Source: Streptomyces lienomycini
GTDB lineage: Bacteria; Actinomycetota; Actinomycetes; Streptomycetales; Streptomycetaceae
Direction of reading: 5' to 3'
DNA length: 64,000 nt
Assembly (NCBI RefSeq): GCF_027947595.1
Contig: NZ_CP116257.1
Location: 744,001 to 808,000, forward strand
The notes beneath the pieces were generated by a model. The model made no database searches and was not told where the DNA came from. It saw nothing but the letters and a program-made list of their open reading frames with translations. Both the position numbers and the translations under genes were made by a program. Of the stretch, positions 36,275 to 46,266 are shown one piece after another; positions within the stretch are counted from its first letter, which is position 1; each line of letters starts with the position of its first letter.

Positions 36275-37819
36275 GTGGTGCATGCCACCCTCATCGACGA
36301 GCACGATCGTCCGGAAGCGATCACGACCCTGTGGTCCCTGCGCGAGGACGTCCGTGTCGAGACGTTCGAGGACGGCGATGCGGTCGAACTCCACAGCCGC
36401 TGGTCCGACCTGAGAGTGCGCAACCCCGAGCCGGGGCTCGTCGAGACGCTGCGCCGCATGAGCCTCGGCCCGGTCAGCCTGGACAACGTCTCCGCCGGCC
36501 GTGCCGAGGGCACCCCCCGGTCCTGGCAGCGCGCCCTGCTGCGGCTCCAGGACCTGGTGGTGCGCTCGCTGGCGTTCGCCGGCAGCGGGCAACTGCTGCT
36601 GTCGGCCGTGCCGCTCACCCACACCGCCCGCTTCGCCCCCGAGCCGCCGCCGGACGACGCCCTGCTGAAGCTCTCCCGGTTCGCGCTGCTGCGGTGCGAG
36701 GGGGACCTCTTCAGGCTGGAGTCGCCGCTGTCCCTGCACCGGGTGGTGCTGCACCGTCCCGAGGCCCAGTGGGTGGTCTCCGCCCTCGCCCGGCCGGTCA
36801 CCGCGGCGAAGGCCGGCGACGGACTGCCGCTGGCCGCCTCCGTGGTGCGGGAGATCCTCGGCTACCTCGTCGGCACCGGCATGGTGCTGGTGGCCCAGAC
36901 CCCGGAGGGCGACTTCGACGAGGACCGGGACCCCGTGCTGCGGACCTGGTCCGTCCACGACATGCTCTTCCACACCCGTTCCGTGCTCGGCCGCGACGAC
37001 GGCGACTACGGGGCGACCTTCGCGCACGCCGCCCGGCTCGCCCCGCAGCCCGCCGTCAAACCCCCGCCGTCCGGGCCGGTGTTCGCGCTGCCCAGGCCCG
37101 ACCTGGACGACGTGCTCGACCGGGACCCCCGGTTCACCAGCGTGCTGGAGGGACGGCGGTCCGGGCGCGAGTACGGACCGGCGCTGGACCTGAGCACGCT
37201 CGGCGAGTTCCTCTACCGCACCGCCCGGGTCCGCTCCCTGGGCACGGTCGGCTCCGGCGAGACCGCCTACCCGGCCACCGACCGGCCGTACCCGACCGGC
37301 GGGGCCGTATACGATCTGGAGCTCTACCTGACCGTGCGGGACTGTCCGGAACTGCCCACCGGCATCTACCACTACGACCCGCAGGGCCACCGCCTGGTCC
37401 TGGTCGACGACGCCCCCGCGGCGGTCGGGACGCTGTCCCGGGGCGCCATGGCCGCCGCCGCGCTGTCCGCGCCGCCGCCGGTGCTGATCACGCTGACCTC
37501 CCGCTTCCAGCGGCTGTCGTGGAAGTACAGCGGACTGACGTACTCCCTGGTGCTCAAGCACGTGGGGGCGCTCGTCCAGACGTTCTACCTGGTGGGCACG
37601 GCCATGGGGCTGGCGGGCTGCGCGGTGTGCAGCGAGGACATCACCGCGTTCACCGGGGCGCTCGGCCTGGACTGGCGCACCGAGTCCCCGGTGGGCTCCT
37701 TCGTGCTCGGCCCCGCGCCGGCCGGCCGGAACGGCTCGGGACCCCCGCTCGGAGCGGACCGGGTCGGCGTCAACAGCCCTGACTGGGGCGCGCGTTCGGC
37801 GCCGGCGCGGCGTGGCTGA
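36275..37819 (+). CDS. SagB-type FMN-dependent azoline dehydrogenase
   Basis: 514 residues from GTG 36275 (AGGAG six bases before). The C-terminal half is a nitroreductase fold: RRSGREYGPALDLSTLGEFLYRTARV, YPTGGAVYDLELYLTV, LPTGIYHYDPQGHRLV and LSWKYSGLTYSLVLKHVGALVQ. The N-terminal half (about 1-250) is the helical extension seen in SagB-family TOMM dehydrogenases. It oxidises azolines to azoles. It lies 24 bases after the cyclodehydratase, and together with the precursor it makes a complete minimal azole-forming set; a separate protease or transporter gene is absent from this operon. Confidence 0.9.
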   Translation: MVHATLIDEHDRPEAITTLWSLREDVRVETFEDGDAVELHSRWSDLRVRNPEPGLVETLRRMSLGPVSLDNVSAGRAEGTPRSWQRALLRLQDLVVRSLAFAGSGQLLLSAVPLTHTARFAPEPPPDDALLKLSRFALLRCEGDLFRLESPLSLHRVVLHRPEAQWVVSALARPVTAAKAGDGLPLAASVVREILGYLVGTGMVLVAQTPEGDFDEDRDPVLRTWSVHDMLFHTRSVLGRDDGDYGATFAHAARLAPQPAVKPPPSGPVFALPRPDLDDVLDRDPRFTSVLEGRRSGREYGPALDLSTLGEFLYRTARVRSLGTVGSGETAYPATDRPYPTGGAVYDLELYLTVRDCPELPTGIYHYDPQGHRLVLVDDAPAAVGTLSRGAMAAAALSAPPPVLITLTSRFQRLSWKYSGLTYSLVLKHVGALVQTFYLVGTAMGLAGCAVCSEDITAFTGALGLDWRTESPVGSFVLGPAPAGRNGSGPPLGADRVGVNSPDWGARSAPARRG

Positions 37820-37827
37820 CATGTGGT

Positions 37828-37849
37828 GGAGGGCGCGGCAAGGCCCTCC
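37828..37849 (+). terminator. hairpin after the TOMM operon
   Basis: GGAGGGC (37828-37834) pairs with GCCCTCC (37843-37849), with an 8-base loop, just after the SagB stop. Probable end of the precursor-cyclodehydratase-dehydrogenase transcript. A TAGTAT -10-like box for the kinase gene follows at 37870. Confidence 0.6.
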
Positions 37850-37913
37850 CCCGCGGCCCGTCTCCGATCTAGTATGACGCCACGGATGTGAGAAATCGAC
37901 GGGGAGTGTGGGG

Positions 37914-39092
37914 ATGCCGCGCGGACTTCTGCGTTCCGCTGGACAGCAACGCGACACCCTTCCACCACAGCTCGCCTTCAGCATCGTCCTGATGGTGTTG
38001 TTCGGGTTCGTCCTGATCGCCGTGCTCAACGTGATCGGCCAGGACCCCGCCCCGTGGCTGCTGACGGCCTGCGTCGCCTCCAGCGCCGTACTGGTCACCC
38101 TCCAGGCCGTGCACAGTGCCCCGGGCACGGAGCGGCTCCGGGAGAGGTACGGCCTGTGGACGCTGTCCCTCCAGGCCGTCCTGACCTACGTCCCGATGCT
38201 GTTCGTCGGCTCCACCTGGGGCGGCATGGGGGGCTTCCTCGCCGGGTCGTGTCTGCTGCTCATCGCCGCCCCGGTGTGCTGGGTGGCGTTCGGCACCGTC
38301 GTCGCGGTCACGGGGCTGGCCGCGGTCCTGGAGGGCACCGACTGGGTGGACTCCTCGTACCTCGTGGTCTCCACGGTGCTCACCGGGCTGATCGTGTACG
38401 GGCTGACCCGGCTGTCGAACCTGGTGACCGAGGTCTACCAAGCACGTGAGGAACTGGCGGAGATGGCGGTCCACCGGGAGCGGCTGCGGTTCGCCCGGGA
38501 CCTGCACGACCTGCTGGGCTTCGGCCTGTCCGCCATCACCCTCAAGAGCGAGCTGACGATCCGGCTGGTGGCCACCCGGCCCGAGCGGGCCCGCGAGGAG
38601 CTGGCCGCCATCCTCCAGATCTCCCGGCAGGCCCTGGCCGACGTGCGGTCGGTCGCCCGCGGCTACCGCGAGATGTCGCTGGCCGCCGAGGCCGCCTCCG
38701 CCGAGGACGTGCTGACCGCGGCGGAGATCGACGCCCGGATCGACCTGGACTGCGGTCCGGTGTCCGCGCAGGTCGGCACGGTACTGGCCACGGTGATCCG
38801 CGAGGGCGTCACCAACGTGCTGCGGCACAGCAAGGCGCAGCACTGCGTCATCGAGGCCGGCGCGGTCGACGGCCCCGGCGGCGGCCTGATACGCCTGCTC
38901 CTCGCCAACGACGGCGCCGACGAGACCCGCCGCACCGGATTCCAGGACGGCGGCAGCGGCCTCGGCAACCTCCGCACCCGGGTCGAGGAGATCGGCGGCA
39001 CGCTGACCGCGGGAGCGGCCGAGGAGGACTGGTTCCGCCTGGTCGCCGAGGTCCCCCGGGTCACGACGGCACAACCGCCCGCCGCCGCCTGA
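37914..39092 (+). CDS. sensor histidine kinase, NarL/LuxR-partner type (HisKA_3)
   Basis: 392 residues. About five N-terminal membrane spans (20-175, with no large extracellular domain) are followed by a coiled region and the phospho-acceptor His in RFARDLHDLLGFGLSAITLK. The ATP domain has EGVTNVLRHS (N-box) and GSGLGNLRTRVEEIGG (G-box). The membrane-embedded sensor suggests detection of a lipid-like or envelope signal. ATG 37914 is preceded by GGGGAG. Its partner is evidently the regulator encoded convergently 15 bases away. Confidence 0.9.
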   Translation: MPRGLLRSAGQQRDTLPPQLAFSIVLMVLFGFVLIAVLNVIGQDPAPWLLTACVASSAVLVTLQAVHSAPGTERLRERYGLWTLSLQAVLTYVPMLFVGSTWGGMGGFLAGSCLLLIAAPVCWVAFGTVVAVTGLAAVLEGTDWVDSSYLVVSTVLTGLIVYGLTRLSNLVTEVYQAREELAEMAVHRERLRFARDLHDLLGFGLSAITLKSELTIRLVATRPERAREELAAILQISRQALADVRSVARGYREMSLAAEAASAEDVLTAAEIDARIDLDCGPVSAQVGTVLATVIREGVTNVLRHSKAQHCVIEAGAVDGPGGGLIRLLLANDGADETRRTGFQDGGSGLGNLRTRVEEIGGTLTAGAAEEDWFRLVAEVPRVTTAQPPAAA

Positions 39093-39107
39093 CCCTCCCG
39101 CCCCGAC

Positions 39108-39716
39108 CTAGGTCAGCCAGCCGTTGTCCTTGGCGATGCGGATCGCGTCGAGCCGGTTGCGCGCGTTCAGCTTGGTGACGGCGCTGGTGAGGTAGTTGCG
39201 GACGGTGCCGATGGAGAGGAAGAGCTGGGTCGCGATCTCCATGGCCTCCGCACCGCCGGCCGCCAGCTTCAGTACCTCGATCTCCCGCCGGGTCAGCGGG
39301 CTCTCCTCGAACTCCCATGCGGCGAGTGCGAGTTGCGGATCGATCACCCGGCCGCCCGCGGCCACCTTGCGCACCGCGTCGGCGAGCTGGTCCGGCGGCG
39401 CGTCCTTCAGCAGGAACCCCGACACCTTCGCCGCCATGGCCCGCCGGAAGGTACCGGGGCGGCCCAGGCTGGTCAGGATCAGCACCTGGCACTCCGGCAC
39501 CGCCGTGCGCAGCCGGTCGGCGGCGCTCAGCCCGTCCAGCCCCGGCAGGTCGATGTCCACGATGGCGACGTCCGGACGCAACTCCTGGACGGTCGGCACC
39601 AGTTTGTCCCCGGAATCGAACTGCGCGACCACCTTGAGGTCGGACTCCATTTCCAGCAGCGCCACCAGGGCGCCGCGTACCATGTGCATGTCCTCGGCGA
39701 TCACGATACGGATCAA
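39108..39716 (-). CDS. NarL/FixJ-family response regulator
   Basis: 202 residues. Receiver domain: MIRIVIAEDMHMVRGALVALL (acidic pocket), phospho-acceptor Asp in VDIDLPGLDG, and Lys in GFLLKDAP. The LuxR-type HTH is LTRREIEVLKLAAGGAEAMEIATQLFLSIGTVRNYLTSAVTKL. The tail-to-tail arrangement with its kinase is unusual, since such pairs are usually cotranscribed. It diverges from the SARP gene, which it may control. Confidence 0.92.
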   Translation of the reverse strand: MIRIVIAEDMHMVRGALVALLEMESDLKVVAQFDSGDKLVPTVQELRPDVAIVDIDLPGLDGLSAADRLRTAVPECQVLILTSLGRPGTFRRAMAAKVSGFLLKDAPPDQLADAVRKVAAGGRVIDPQLALAAWEFEESPLTRREIEVLKLAAGGAEAMEIATQLFLSIGTVRNYLTSAVTKLNARNRLDAIRIAKDNGWLT

Positions 39717-40008
39717 GCCAACCTCCCCCGCCGGAACGGCTGTTGCCGCTCACGCCTCCATCCGTATGGTATTCGAACGCCGGTGGGCCCCGGGCGTATT
39801 CGCCCGCCCGCCGTGTCGCTCGGGCCCCGGGCGGTGTGCACCGCGGCGGCCGTGAATCTTTCATACCCGGGCCCTGACGGGACCACTGCGGACCGGGGGA
39901 CGCCTGCACTGTCGGCCGGGGTGCCGCGCGTGGGACCGTCGTCCTACTTCGTTCGGTACGGGGGGCTGAAGCGCCTCGTGCGTCCCTTCCTAGCCACCTG
40001 GGGACCAG
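39717..40008. promoter_or_regulatory. divergent region, response regulator / SARP
   Basis: 292 bases that must carry both promoters. It contains the paired GGGCCCCGGGCG / CGGGCCCCGGGCG repeats near 39784 and 39829 and an AT-richer patch TGAATCTTTCATACC at 39852. No known operator recognised. Confidence 0.45.
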
Positions 40009-40824
40009 ATGGACATCACCCTGCTGGGACCGCTCAACGCGGACACGGACGGTTCTTCGGTCCTGCCGTCCGCGGCCAAGACGCGCCAGGTGCTGGCCCT
40101 GCTGGCGCTGAACGCCAACCGCGTGGTCCCCGTGCCGATGATCATGGAGGAGCTCTGGGGACACCACCCGCCGCGCACCGGGGCGGCCACGCTCCAGACC
40201 TACATCATGCGGCTGCGCCGGCTGATCGCCGCCTCCGTCCGCGGACGCTGCGACGCCAAGGAGATCCTGGAGTACCGGCACGGCGGCTACTGCCTCGTCG
40301 CGCCCACCGCCTGCGTCGACGTGCTGGAGTACGAGCGCCTGGCCGCCGAGGGGCAGCGGCTCTTCGACACCTGCGAGGACGAGACCGCGGTGAAGGTGTT
40401 CCGCGAGGCGCTCGACCTGTGGCGCGGACCGGCGCTCGCCGACATCCGCTGCGGCGCGCTCCTCGAGATCGACCGGGTGCGCCTGGAGGAGAGCCGGCTC
40501 GGGGTGCTGGAGCGCCGCATGGACGCCGAGCTGAACCTCGGCCGACACGCCGAACTGCTGACCGAGCTGGTCGCCCTGACGGCCCGCCGGCCCCTGCACG
40601 AGGGGCTGCACGCCCAGCACATGATCGCGCTCTACCGCTCCGGCCGCCCCTCGGAGGCGCTGGCGGCCTTCACCAAGCTGCGGCACCGCCTGGTGGAGGA
40701 CCTGGGCATGGACCCCTCGCCCCGGCTCCAGCGGCTGCACCGGGCGATCCTGGGCGGGGACCTGCTCCTCGACCACCAGCAGCGCGGCCCCGGCCGCCGG
40801 GTCCTGGACATGTTCGCCGCGTGA
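40009..40824 (+). CDS. SARP-family transcriptional activator
   Basis: 271 residues. An OmpR-type winged helix (MDITLLGPLNADTDG, then AAKTRQVLALLALNANRVVPVPMIMEELWGHHPPRTGAATLQTYIMRLRRLI) is followed by a bacterial transcriptional activation domain (YERLAAEGQRLFDT through DLGMDPSPRLQRLHRAILGGD). This is the short SARP architecture (like ActII-ORF4/RedD), typical of pathway-specific activators that bind 11-bp direct repeats next to -35 regions. Matching repeats are present at 27.5, 31.4 and 33.6 kb. It marks the right end of the cluster. Confidence 0.93.
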   Translation: MDITLLGPLNADTDGSSVLPSAAKTRQVLALLALNANRVVPVPMIMEELWGHHPPRTGAATLQTYIMRLRRLIAASVRGRCDAKEILEYRHGGYCLVAPTACVDVLEYERLAAEGQRLFDTCEDETAVKVFREALDLWRGPALADIRCGALLEIDRVRLEESRLGVLERRMDAELNLGRHAELLTELVALTARRPLHEGLHAQHMIALYRSGRPSEALAAFTKLRHRLVEDLGMDPSPRLQRLHRAILGGDLLLDHQQRGPGRRVLDMFAA

Positions 40825-40845
40825 GCGGGACGCGGCGGCCGGCCG

Positions 40846-41835
40846 TCACAGCTTGCGCAGGCTGAGCCGCTGCACCTTGTGGTCGGGGCCCTTGCGCAGC
40901 ACCAGGGTGGCCCGGCCCCGGGTGGGGGCCACGTTCTCCACCAGGTTCGGCTTGTTGATGGTGCGCCAGGTGGTGCGGGCGTAGTCGAGCGCCTCCTCCT
41001 CCGACACCTGGGTGTACTTGCGGAAGTACGAGGACGGGTTCTGGAACGCCGTCTCGCGCAGCTTCCTGAACCGGCTGAGGTACCAGTGCTCGATGTCCTC
41101 GGTCCGGGCGTCGACGTACACGCTGAAGTCGAAGTAGTCGGCGAGCCCCACCCTGGTCCGGCCGTCCTTGCCGGGCAGCGCGGGCTGCAGCACGTTGAGG
41201 CCCTCGACGATCAGGATGTCCGGGCGGCGCACGACGAGCCGCTGGTCCGGGACGATGTCGTAGATGAGGTGGGAGTAGACCGGCGCGGTCACCTCCGCCT
41301 TGCCCGCCTTGATGTCGGCGACGAAGCGGGTCAGCGCCCGCCGGTCGTACGACTCGGGGAAGCCCTTCCGCGACATCAGGCCGCGCGCCTCCAGCTCCCG
41401 CGTCGGCAGCAGGAAGCCATCGGTCGTGACCAGTTCCACGCGCGGATGCTCGGGCCAGCGGGACAGCAGCGCCTGGAGCAGGCGGGCGACGGTGGACTTG
41501 CCGACCGCGACCGAGCCGGCGACCCCTATGACGAAGGGGGTGCCGGACTGGGAGCCCTGTTCGCCGAGGAACGTGTTCAGCGCGCCGCGCAGGCCGTCGG
41601 TGGCGCCCACGTAGAGGTTGAGCAGCCGGGACAGCGGGAGGTAGATGTCCCGCACCTCGTCGAGGTCGATGACGTCGCCGAGGCCGCGCAGCTTCTCCAC
41701 CTCCTCGGCGGTCAGCGGCAGCGGCGTCTTGTCGCGCAGCGCGCTCCACTCGGGGCGGGTGAGGTCGACGTAGGGAGTCGCCTCCGGCCGGGACCGGTGG
41801 GCGCTCCGGGGTATCGAGGGGACCGGAGAGATCAC
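40846..41835 (-). CDS. coaA: type I pantothenate kinase
   Basis: First step of CoA synthesis: pantothenate + ATP to 4'-phosphopantothenate. 329 residues; P-loop [12 protein letters not shown], and the conserved [27 protein letters not shown] and [10 protein letters not shown] blocks of CoaA. It marks the return to the conserved chromosome to the right of the cluster. It is convergent with the SARP gene (21-base gap). Confidence 0.95.
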   Translation of the reverse strand: MISPVPSIPRSAHRSRPEATPYVDLTRPEWSALRDKTPLPLTAEEVEKLRGLGDVIDLDEVRDIYLPLSRLLNLYVGATDGLRGALNTFLGEQGSQSGTPFVIGVAGSVAVGKSTVARLLQALLSRWPEHPRVELVTTDGFLLPTRELEARGLMSRKGFPESYDRRALTRFVADIKAGKAEVTAPVYSHLIYDIVPDQRLVVRRPDILIVEGLNVLQPALPGKDGRTRVGLADYFDFSVYVDARTEDIEHWYLSRFRKLRETAFQNPSSYFRKYTQVSEEEALDYARTTWRTINKPNLVENVAPTRGRATLVLRKGPDHKVQRLSLRKL

Positions 41836-42072
41836 AGTCCATTGTTAACGGAGTACGAACGGGACGGCAGGTGGGCTGTGTCACGTCGGCCGGTCCGCGG
41901 TGGTCCGGTGGGCCCCGACGGGGCACGTCGGAGATCACGGTCGGGTCTCGGGTGACCAGTTATCGATCGTACGTACGAACGCCCTGGGTAAGGTGCGGGC
42001 AAAGTCGACCGGATCTCATCACTGGCCTCGACGTGACTCGACAGATTCCGACGCGAGTCGACATCCCCTGAA

Positions 42073-42903
42073 GTGAACCGACGAAAGAGTACTGCCGTGA
42101 GCTCGACCGCTGTCCGCCGTACCGCCCTCGCGGCCTCCGCCGCCGCCCTGGCCCTGCTCGCCACCGCCTGCGGCGGGTCCTCCGACGACGACTCCGCGGC
42201 CGGTGACGACAAGGCGAAGGCCGAGCAGTCCGCCCCGGCGGAGGGCGCCGAAGGGTCCGCACCGGCGGGCAAGGCGCTGACCGCCGCCGAACTGGAGAAG
42301 GTCGCCCTCGCCCAGGCCGACGTCAAGAACGGCGAGGTCGCCACCGAACTGTCGGCGGAGGACCAGGTGGCCAAGGACAAGATCTCGGCGGACAACGAGG
42401 CCTGTCTACCGCTCGTTCACGTCCAGGGCGCGGTGGCCCAGGGCGAGCCGGCGGCGGACGTGCAACGCTCCTGGCAGGGCCAGTCGGAGTCGCCCTCCGA
42501 GAGCAAGGGCCCGGACGGCCAGGACATGACCGACATCGACGTGAACGAGATCCTGATCAACGTCGCCTCCTACGCGGACGGCGGCGCCGAGCAGGCGGTG
42601 GCGGGGCTGAAGACGGCCGTCGAGAAGTGCGCGGGCGGCTTCGAGGCCACCGTGGGCAGCGACAAGATGCGGGTCACCGAGGTGAGCGGCTTGGATCGCC
42701 TCAAGGGCGGTGACGAAGGGTTCACCGTCGACATCGGTGTGGCCACCGGCGGGGACAGCAGCGGGCTCATGAAGCTCGTCGTGGTCCGCAAGGGCGCCAC
42801 CCTGGCCACCTTCAGCGCGGTCAACCTCTCCGCGATGATGACCGGCGCGGAGTTCGAGGTGCCCGCGGACGTCGTCGACGCCCAGGTCGCCAAGCTCGGC
42901 TGA
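42073..42903 (+). CDS. secreted lipoprotein of unknown function
   Basis: 276 residues from GTG 42073 (GTG 42097 is an alternative with a better ribosome site). A signal peptide ends in the lipobox LLATAC-GG, followed by a long acidic, Ser/Ala-rich linker and a domain of about 160 residues with a recurrent KCAGGF/ACLPL Cys pair. It resembles the many sensor-domain-like lipoproteins of Streptomyces, but no function is known to me. Its own promoter must lie in 41836-42072. Confidence 0.75.
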   Translation: MNRRKSTAVSSTAVRRTALAASAAALALLATACGGSSDDDSAAGDDKAKAEQSAPAEGAEGSAPAGKALTAAELEKVALAQADVKNGEVATELSAEDQVAKDKISADNEACLPLVHVQGAVAQGEPAADVQRSWQGQSESPSESKGPDGQDMTDIDVNEILINVASYADGGAEQAVAGLKTAVEKCAGGFEATVGSDKMRVTEVSGLDRLKGGDEGFTVDIGVATGGDSSGLMKLVVVRKGATLATFSAVNLSAMMTGAEFEVPADVVDAQVAKLG

Positions 42904-43105
42904 CCCCGGGCGCACGGGGCCGGGCGCCTGCTGCGGGGCGATTCGGCGAGTCGGCTATGGTTCCGCAGTGCGGCGCCTGTGGCCGGTGCGACTGAGCAGC
43001 CGGGCCGAGGGGTCCGCGGGACCGGGGCGGCCAGGGGGGCCCGTCCGTCGCCGGTCCGAGTGGAACGCCGCCCTGTCAGCGAGGACGACACCGGAACGGT
43101 GGAGC

Positions 43106-44308
43106 ATGACCCAGACGGATCGAATAACTGTCGTCGGCGAGGCCCAGGGGGGATCCGGGCCGGGATCGGGGGCGGAGGCGTCCCTGCCGGAAGCGGCGCG
43201 CGTGCCCGTCGCCGCCGGCAAGCCCGTCCGCGGCAGCAACCGGCTCGCCGCGCTGGACGGGCTGCGCTTCCTCGCGGCGCTGGCGGTGGTGCTCTACCAC
43301 TTCGTCGGCCAGAAGCCCAAGACGATGGAGGTCTTCTGGGGGCAGCCGTACACGGAGGTCTTCCCCGACGCCCACGGGTACTTCGCGTACGGACAGTTCG
43401 GCGTCGACCTGTTCTTCCTGATCAGCGGCTTCGTGATCTGCATGAGCGCGTGGGGCCGGACCCCGCGTGACTTCTTCATCTCGCGCGTCACCCGCCTCTA
43501 CCCCATGTACTGGGTGGCGATCGCGGTCTCGGCGTGCGTGCTGTTCTTCGTCAGCAACCCGTTCGCGGACCGCGACCCGCGCATCATCTTCGCCAACCTC
43601 ACCATGCTGCAGCGGCCGCTGGGCGTCGCGAACCTGGACGCGGTGTACTGGACGCTCTGGCCGGAGCTCTGCTTCTACCTGACCTTCTCGGTCGTGGTCT
43701 GGAAGGGCCTCACCTACCAGCGCGTGGTGATCTTCGCCGGGCTGTGGACGGTGGCCGCGGTGCTCGCCCCGGCCGTCGACCTGCCGCTGCTCACCCTTCT
43801 GGTCAACCCGCAGTCGGCCCCGTACTTCATCGCCGGCATGGCCTTCTACCTCATGTACCGCTTCCGGCCGACGCCGCTGCTGTGGGGTGTCGTCGCGATG
43901 TCGTGGCTGCTGGCGCTGCACTTCCTGCTGGCCCCGCACGGCGGCCGCATCAAGTGGGACATCTGGTCACCGTCGTACAGCTCGCTGGTGATCGTGACCA
44001 CGGTGTTCTTCGCACTGATCGCCGCGATCGCGCTCGGCTGGTCCAGCAGGATCCGCTGGCGCTGGCTGACCGTCGCGGGAACGCTGACCTTCCCGCTCTA
44101 CCTGCTGCACGACATCATCGGCATCACCCTCCTGCACCGCTACGCCGACCGGGTCGACCCGTGGGTGCTGGTCGGGTCGATCACGGCGGGCCTGGTCGTC
44201 CTGTCGTACGTCGTCCAGCGCTTCGTCGAGCGCCCCGTGGCCGTGGCCACCCGGCGGTGGCTCAAGAGCGCCGACTTCGGCTGGAAGCAGCCGGCGCGAC
44301 GCCGCTGA
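43106..44308 (+). CDS. acyltransferase-3 family integral membrane protein
   Basis: 400 residues from ATG 43106 (GGAG upstream; an in-frame GTG at 42968 is less likely). It has the OafA/YrhL signature: ALDGLRFLAALAVVLYHF, then FGVDLFFLISGFVI and SRVTRLYPMYWVAI, with ten membrane spans. It O-acylates exported or lipid-linked glycans or other extracytoplasmic acceptors. The C-terminus is VERPVAVATRRWLK. It stands alone upstream of glmS. Confidence 0.88.
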   Translation: MTQTDRITVVGEAQGGSGPGSGAEASLPEAARVPVAAGKPVRGSNRLAALDGLRFLAALAVVLYHFVGQKPKTMEVFWGQPYTEVFPDAHGYFAYGQFGVDLFFLISGFVICMSAWGRTPRDFFISRVTRLYPMYWVAIAVSACVLFFVSNPFADRDPRIIFANLTMLQRPLGVANLDAVYWTLWPELCFYLTFSVVVWKGLTYQRVVIFAGLWTVAAVLAPAVDLPLLTLLVNPQSAPYFIAGMAFYLMYRFRPTPLLWGVVAMSWLLALHFLLAPHGGRIKWDIWSPSYSSLVIVTTVFFALIAAIALGWSSRIRWRWLTVAGTLTFPLYLLHDIIGITLLHRYADRVDPWVLVGSITAGLVVLSYVVQRFVERPVAVATRRWLKSADFGWKQPARRR

Positions 44309-44414
44309 CGGCGACCGGGCGACCGGGCGGCCGCGCGGGTAATTTCCGATTTCGGGCAGGGAAAGCCCGCTTCGTGACCGCTGCGCGGCCAAAGCTGCTC
44401 GTAGGCTGCCGCTT

Positions 44415-46262
44415 ATGTGCGGAATCGTGGGATACGTAGGGCCTCAATCGGCACTCGATGTCGTGATGGCCGGACTGAAGCGCCTCGAATACCGGGGCTA
44501 CGACTCGGCGGGCGTCGCCGTGCTCGCGGACGGCGGCCTCGCCACCGCCAAGCGGGCCGGCAAGCTCGTCAACCTCGACAAGGAACTGTCCGAACACCCG
44601 CTGCCGTCCGCCGCGACCGGCATCGGCCACACCCGATGGGCCACCCACGGGGGCCCCACCGACGCCAACGCCCACCCGCACCTCGACAACGCGGGCCGGG
44701 TGGCCGTGGTCCACAACGGCATCATCGAGAACTTCGCGCGCCTGCGGGCCGAGCTGGCGGAGCGCGGCCACGGCCTGGTCTCGGAGACCGACACCGAGGT
44801 CGTCGCCCACCTGCTCGCCGAGGAGTACTCCGCCCACGCCGACCTGGCCGAGTCGATGCGGCGGGTGTGCCGCCGGCTGGAGGGCGCGTTCACCCTGGTC
44901 GCCGTGCACGCGGACGCGCCGGACGTCGTGGTGGGCGCCCGCCGCAACTCGCCGCTCGTGGTGGGCGTGGGGGAGGGCGAGTACTTCCTCGCCTCGGATG
45001 TCGCGGCCTTCATCGCCCACACCCGGGACGCCGTCGAGCTGGGCCAGGACCAGGTCGTCGAGCTGCGCCGGGACGGCGTGCGGGTCACCGCCTTCGACGG
45101 CACCCCGGCGGACGTTCGCTCCTACCACGTCGACTGGGACGCGTCGGCCGCAGAGAAGGCCGGGTACGCCTCCTTCATGCTCAAGGAGATCGCCGAGCAG
45201 CCCAAGGCCGTCGCCGACACCCTCCTCGGCCGCGTCGACGGCTCCGGCACGCTGAGCCTGGACGAGGTGCGCATCCCGCCGGGGGTGCTCCGGGAGGTCG
45301 ACAAGGTCGTCGTCGTCGCCTGCGGCACGGCCTTCCACGCCGGACTGATCGCCAAGTACGCCATCGAGCACTGGACGCGGATCCCCTGCGAGGTGGAGCT
45401 GGCCAGCGAGTTCCGCTACCGCGACCCGATCCTCGACCAGCGGACCCTGGTCGTCGCGATCTCCCAGTCCGGCGAGACCATGGACACCCTCATGGCCCTG
45501 CGCCACGCCCGCGAACAGGGCGCCCGGGTCCTCGCCATCTGCAACACCAACGGCTCCACCATCCCGCGCGAGTCCGACGCCGTGCTCTACACCCACGCCG
45601 GCCCCGAGGTCGCCGTCGCCTCCACCAAGGCCTTCCTCACCCAGCTCGTCGCCTGCTACCTGGTCGCCCTGTACCTGGGCCAGGTGCGCGGCACCAAGTA
45701 CGGCGACGAGATCGGCGACGTCGTCCGCGACCTGTCCGGCATCTCCGGCGCCGTCGAACAGGTCCTGGGAACCATGGAACCGGTACGGGAACTGGCCCGC
45801 TCCCTCGCCCACAAGAACACGGTGCTCTTCCTCGGCCGGCACGTCGGCCACCCCGTCGCCCTCGAAGGCGCCCTCAAGCTGAAGGAGCTGGCGTACATGC
45901 ACGCCGAGGGCTTCGCGGCGGGCGAGCTGAAGCACGGGCCGATCGCGCTGATCGAGGAGGACCTGCCGGTCGTCGTGGTCGTGCCGTCCCCGCGCGGACG
46001 CTCGGTCCTCCACGACAAGATCGTGTCCAACATCCAGGAGATCCGCGCCCGCGGCGCCCGCACCATCGTCATCGCCGAAGAGGGCGACGAGGCGGTCGCC
46101 CCCTACGCCGACCACCTCGTCCGGGTCCCCGCCACCCCGACGCTGCTCCAGCCGCTGGTCGCGACGGTGCCGTTGCAGGTCTTCGCCTGCGAGCTGGCGA
46201 CGGCCCGGGGCAACGAGGTGGACCAGCCGCGCAACCTCGCGAAGTCGGTGACGGTCGAGTAG
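44415..46262 (+). CDS. glmS: glutamine-fructose-6-phosphate aminotransferase
   Basis: Makes glucosamine-6-P for cell-wall synthesis. 615 residues. The N-terminal nucleophile glutaminase begins MCGIVGYVG (Cys2) with GHTRWATHG; two SIS domains follow (VVVACGTAFHAGL, AISQSGETMDTL) and the C-terminus ends PRNLAKSVTVE. No glmS ribozyme features are expected in this phylum and none were seen. The ATG follows a short leader with no obvious ribosome site. Confidence 0.96.
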   Translation: MCGIVGYVGPQSALDVVMAGLKRLEYRGYDSAGVAVLADGGLATAKRAGKLVNLDKELSEHPLPSAATGIGHTRWATHGGPTDANAHPHLDNAGRVAVVHNGIIENFARLRAELAERGHGLVSETDTEVVAHLLAEEYSAHADLAESMRRVCRRLEGAFTLVAVHADAPDVVVGARRNSPLVVGVGEGEYFLASDVAAFIAHTRDAVELGQDQVVELRRDGVRVTAFDGTPADVRSYHVDWDASAAEKAGYASFMLKEIAEQPKAVADTLLGRVDGSGTLSLDEVRIPPGVLREVDKVVVVACGTAFHAGLIAKYAIEHWTRIPCEVELASEFRYRDPILDQRTLVVAISQSGETMDTLMALRHAREQGARVLAICNTNGSTIPRESDAVLYTHAGPEVAVASTKAFLTQLVACYLVALYLGQVRGTKYGDEIGDVVRDLSGISGAVEQVLGTMEPVRELARSLAHKNTVLFLGRHVGHPVALEGALKLKELAYMHAEGFAAGELKHGPIALIEEDLPVVVVVPSPRGRSVLHDKIVSNIQEIRARGARTIVIAEEGDEAVAPYADHLVRVPATPTLLQPLVATVPLQVFACELATARGNEVDQPRNLAKSVTVE

Positions 46263-46266
46263 GCCC

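Noticed and set aside
44309..44414. glmS ribozyme upstream of glmS
   Set aside because: The 106-base leader shows no ribozyme core, and the element is characteristic of Firmicutes.
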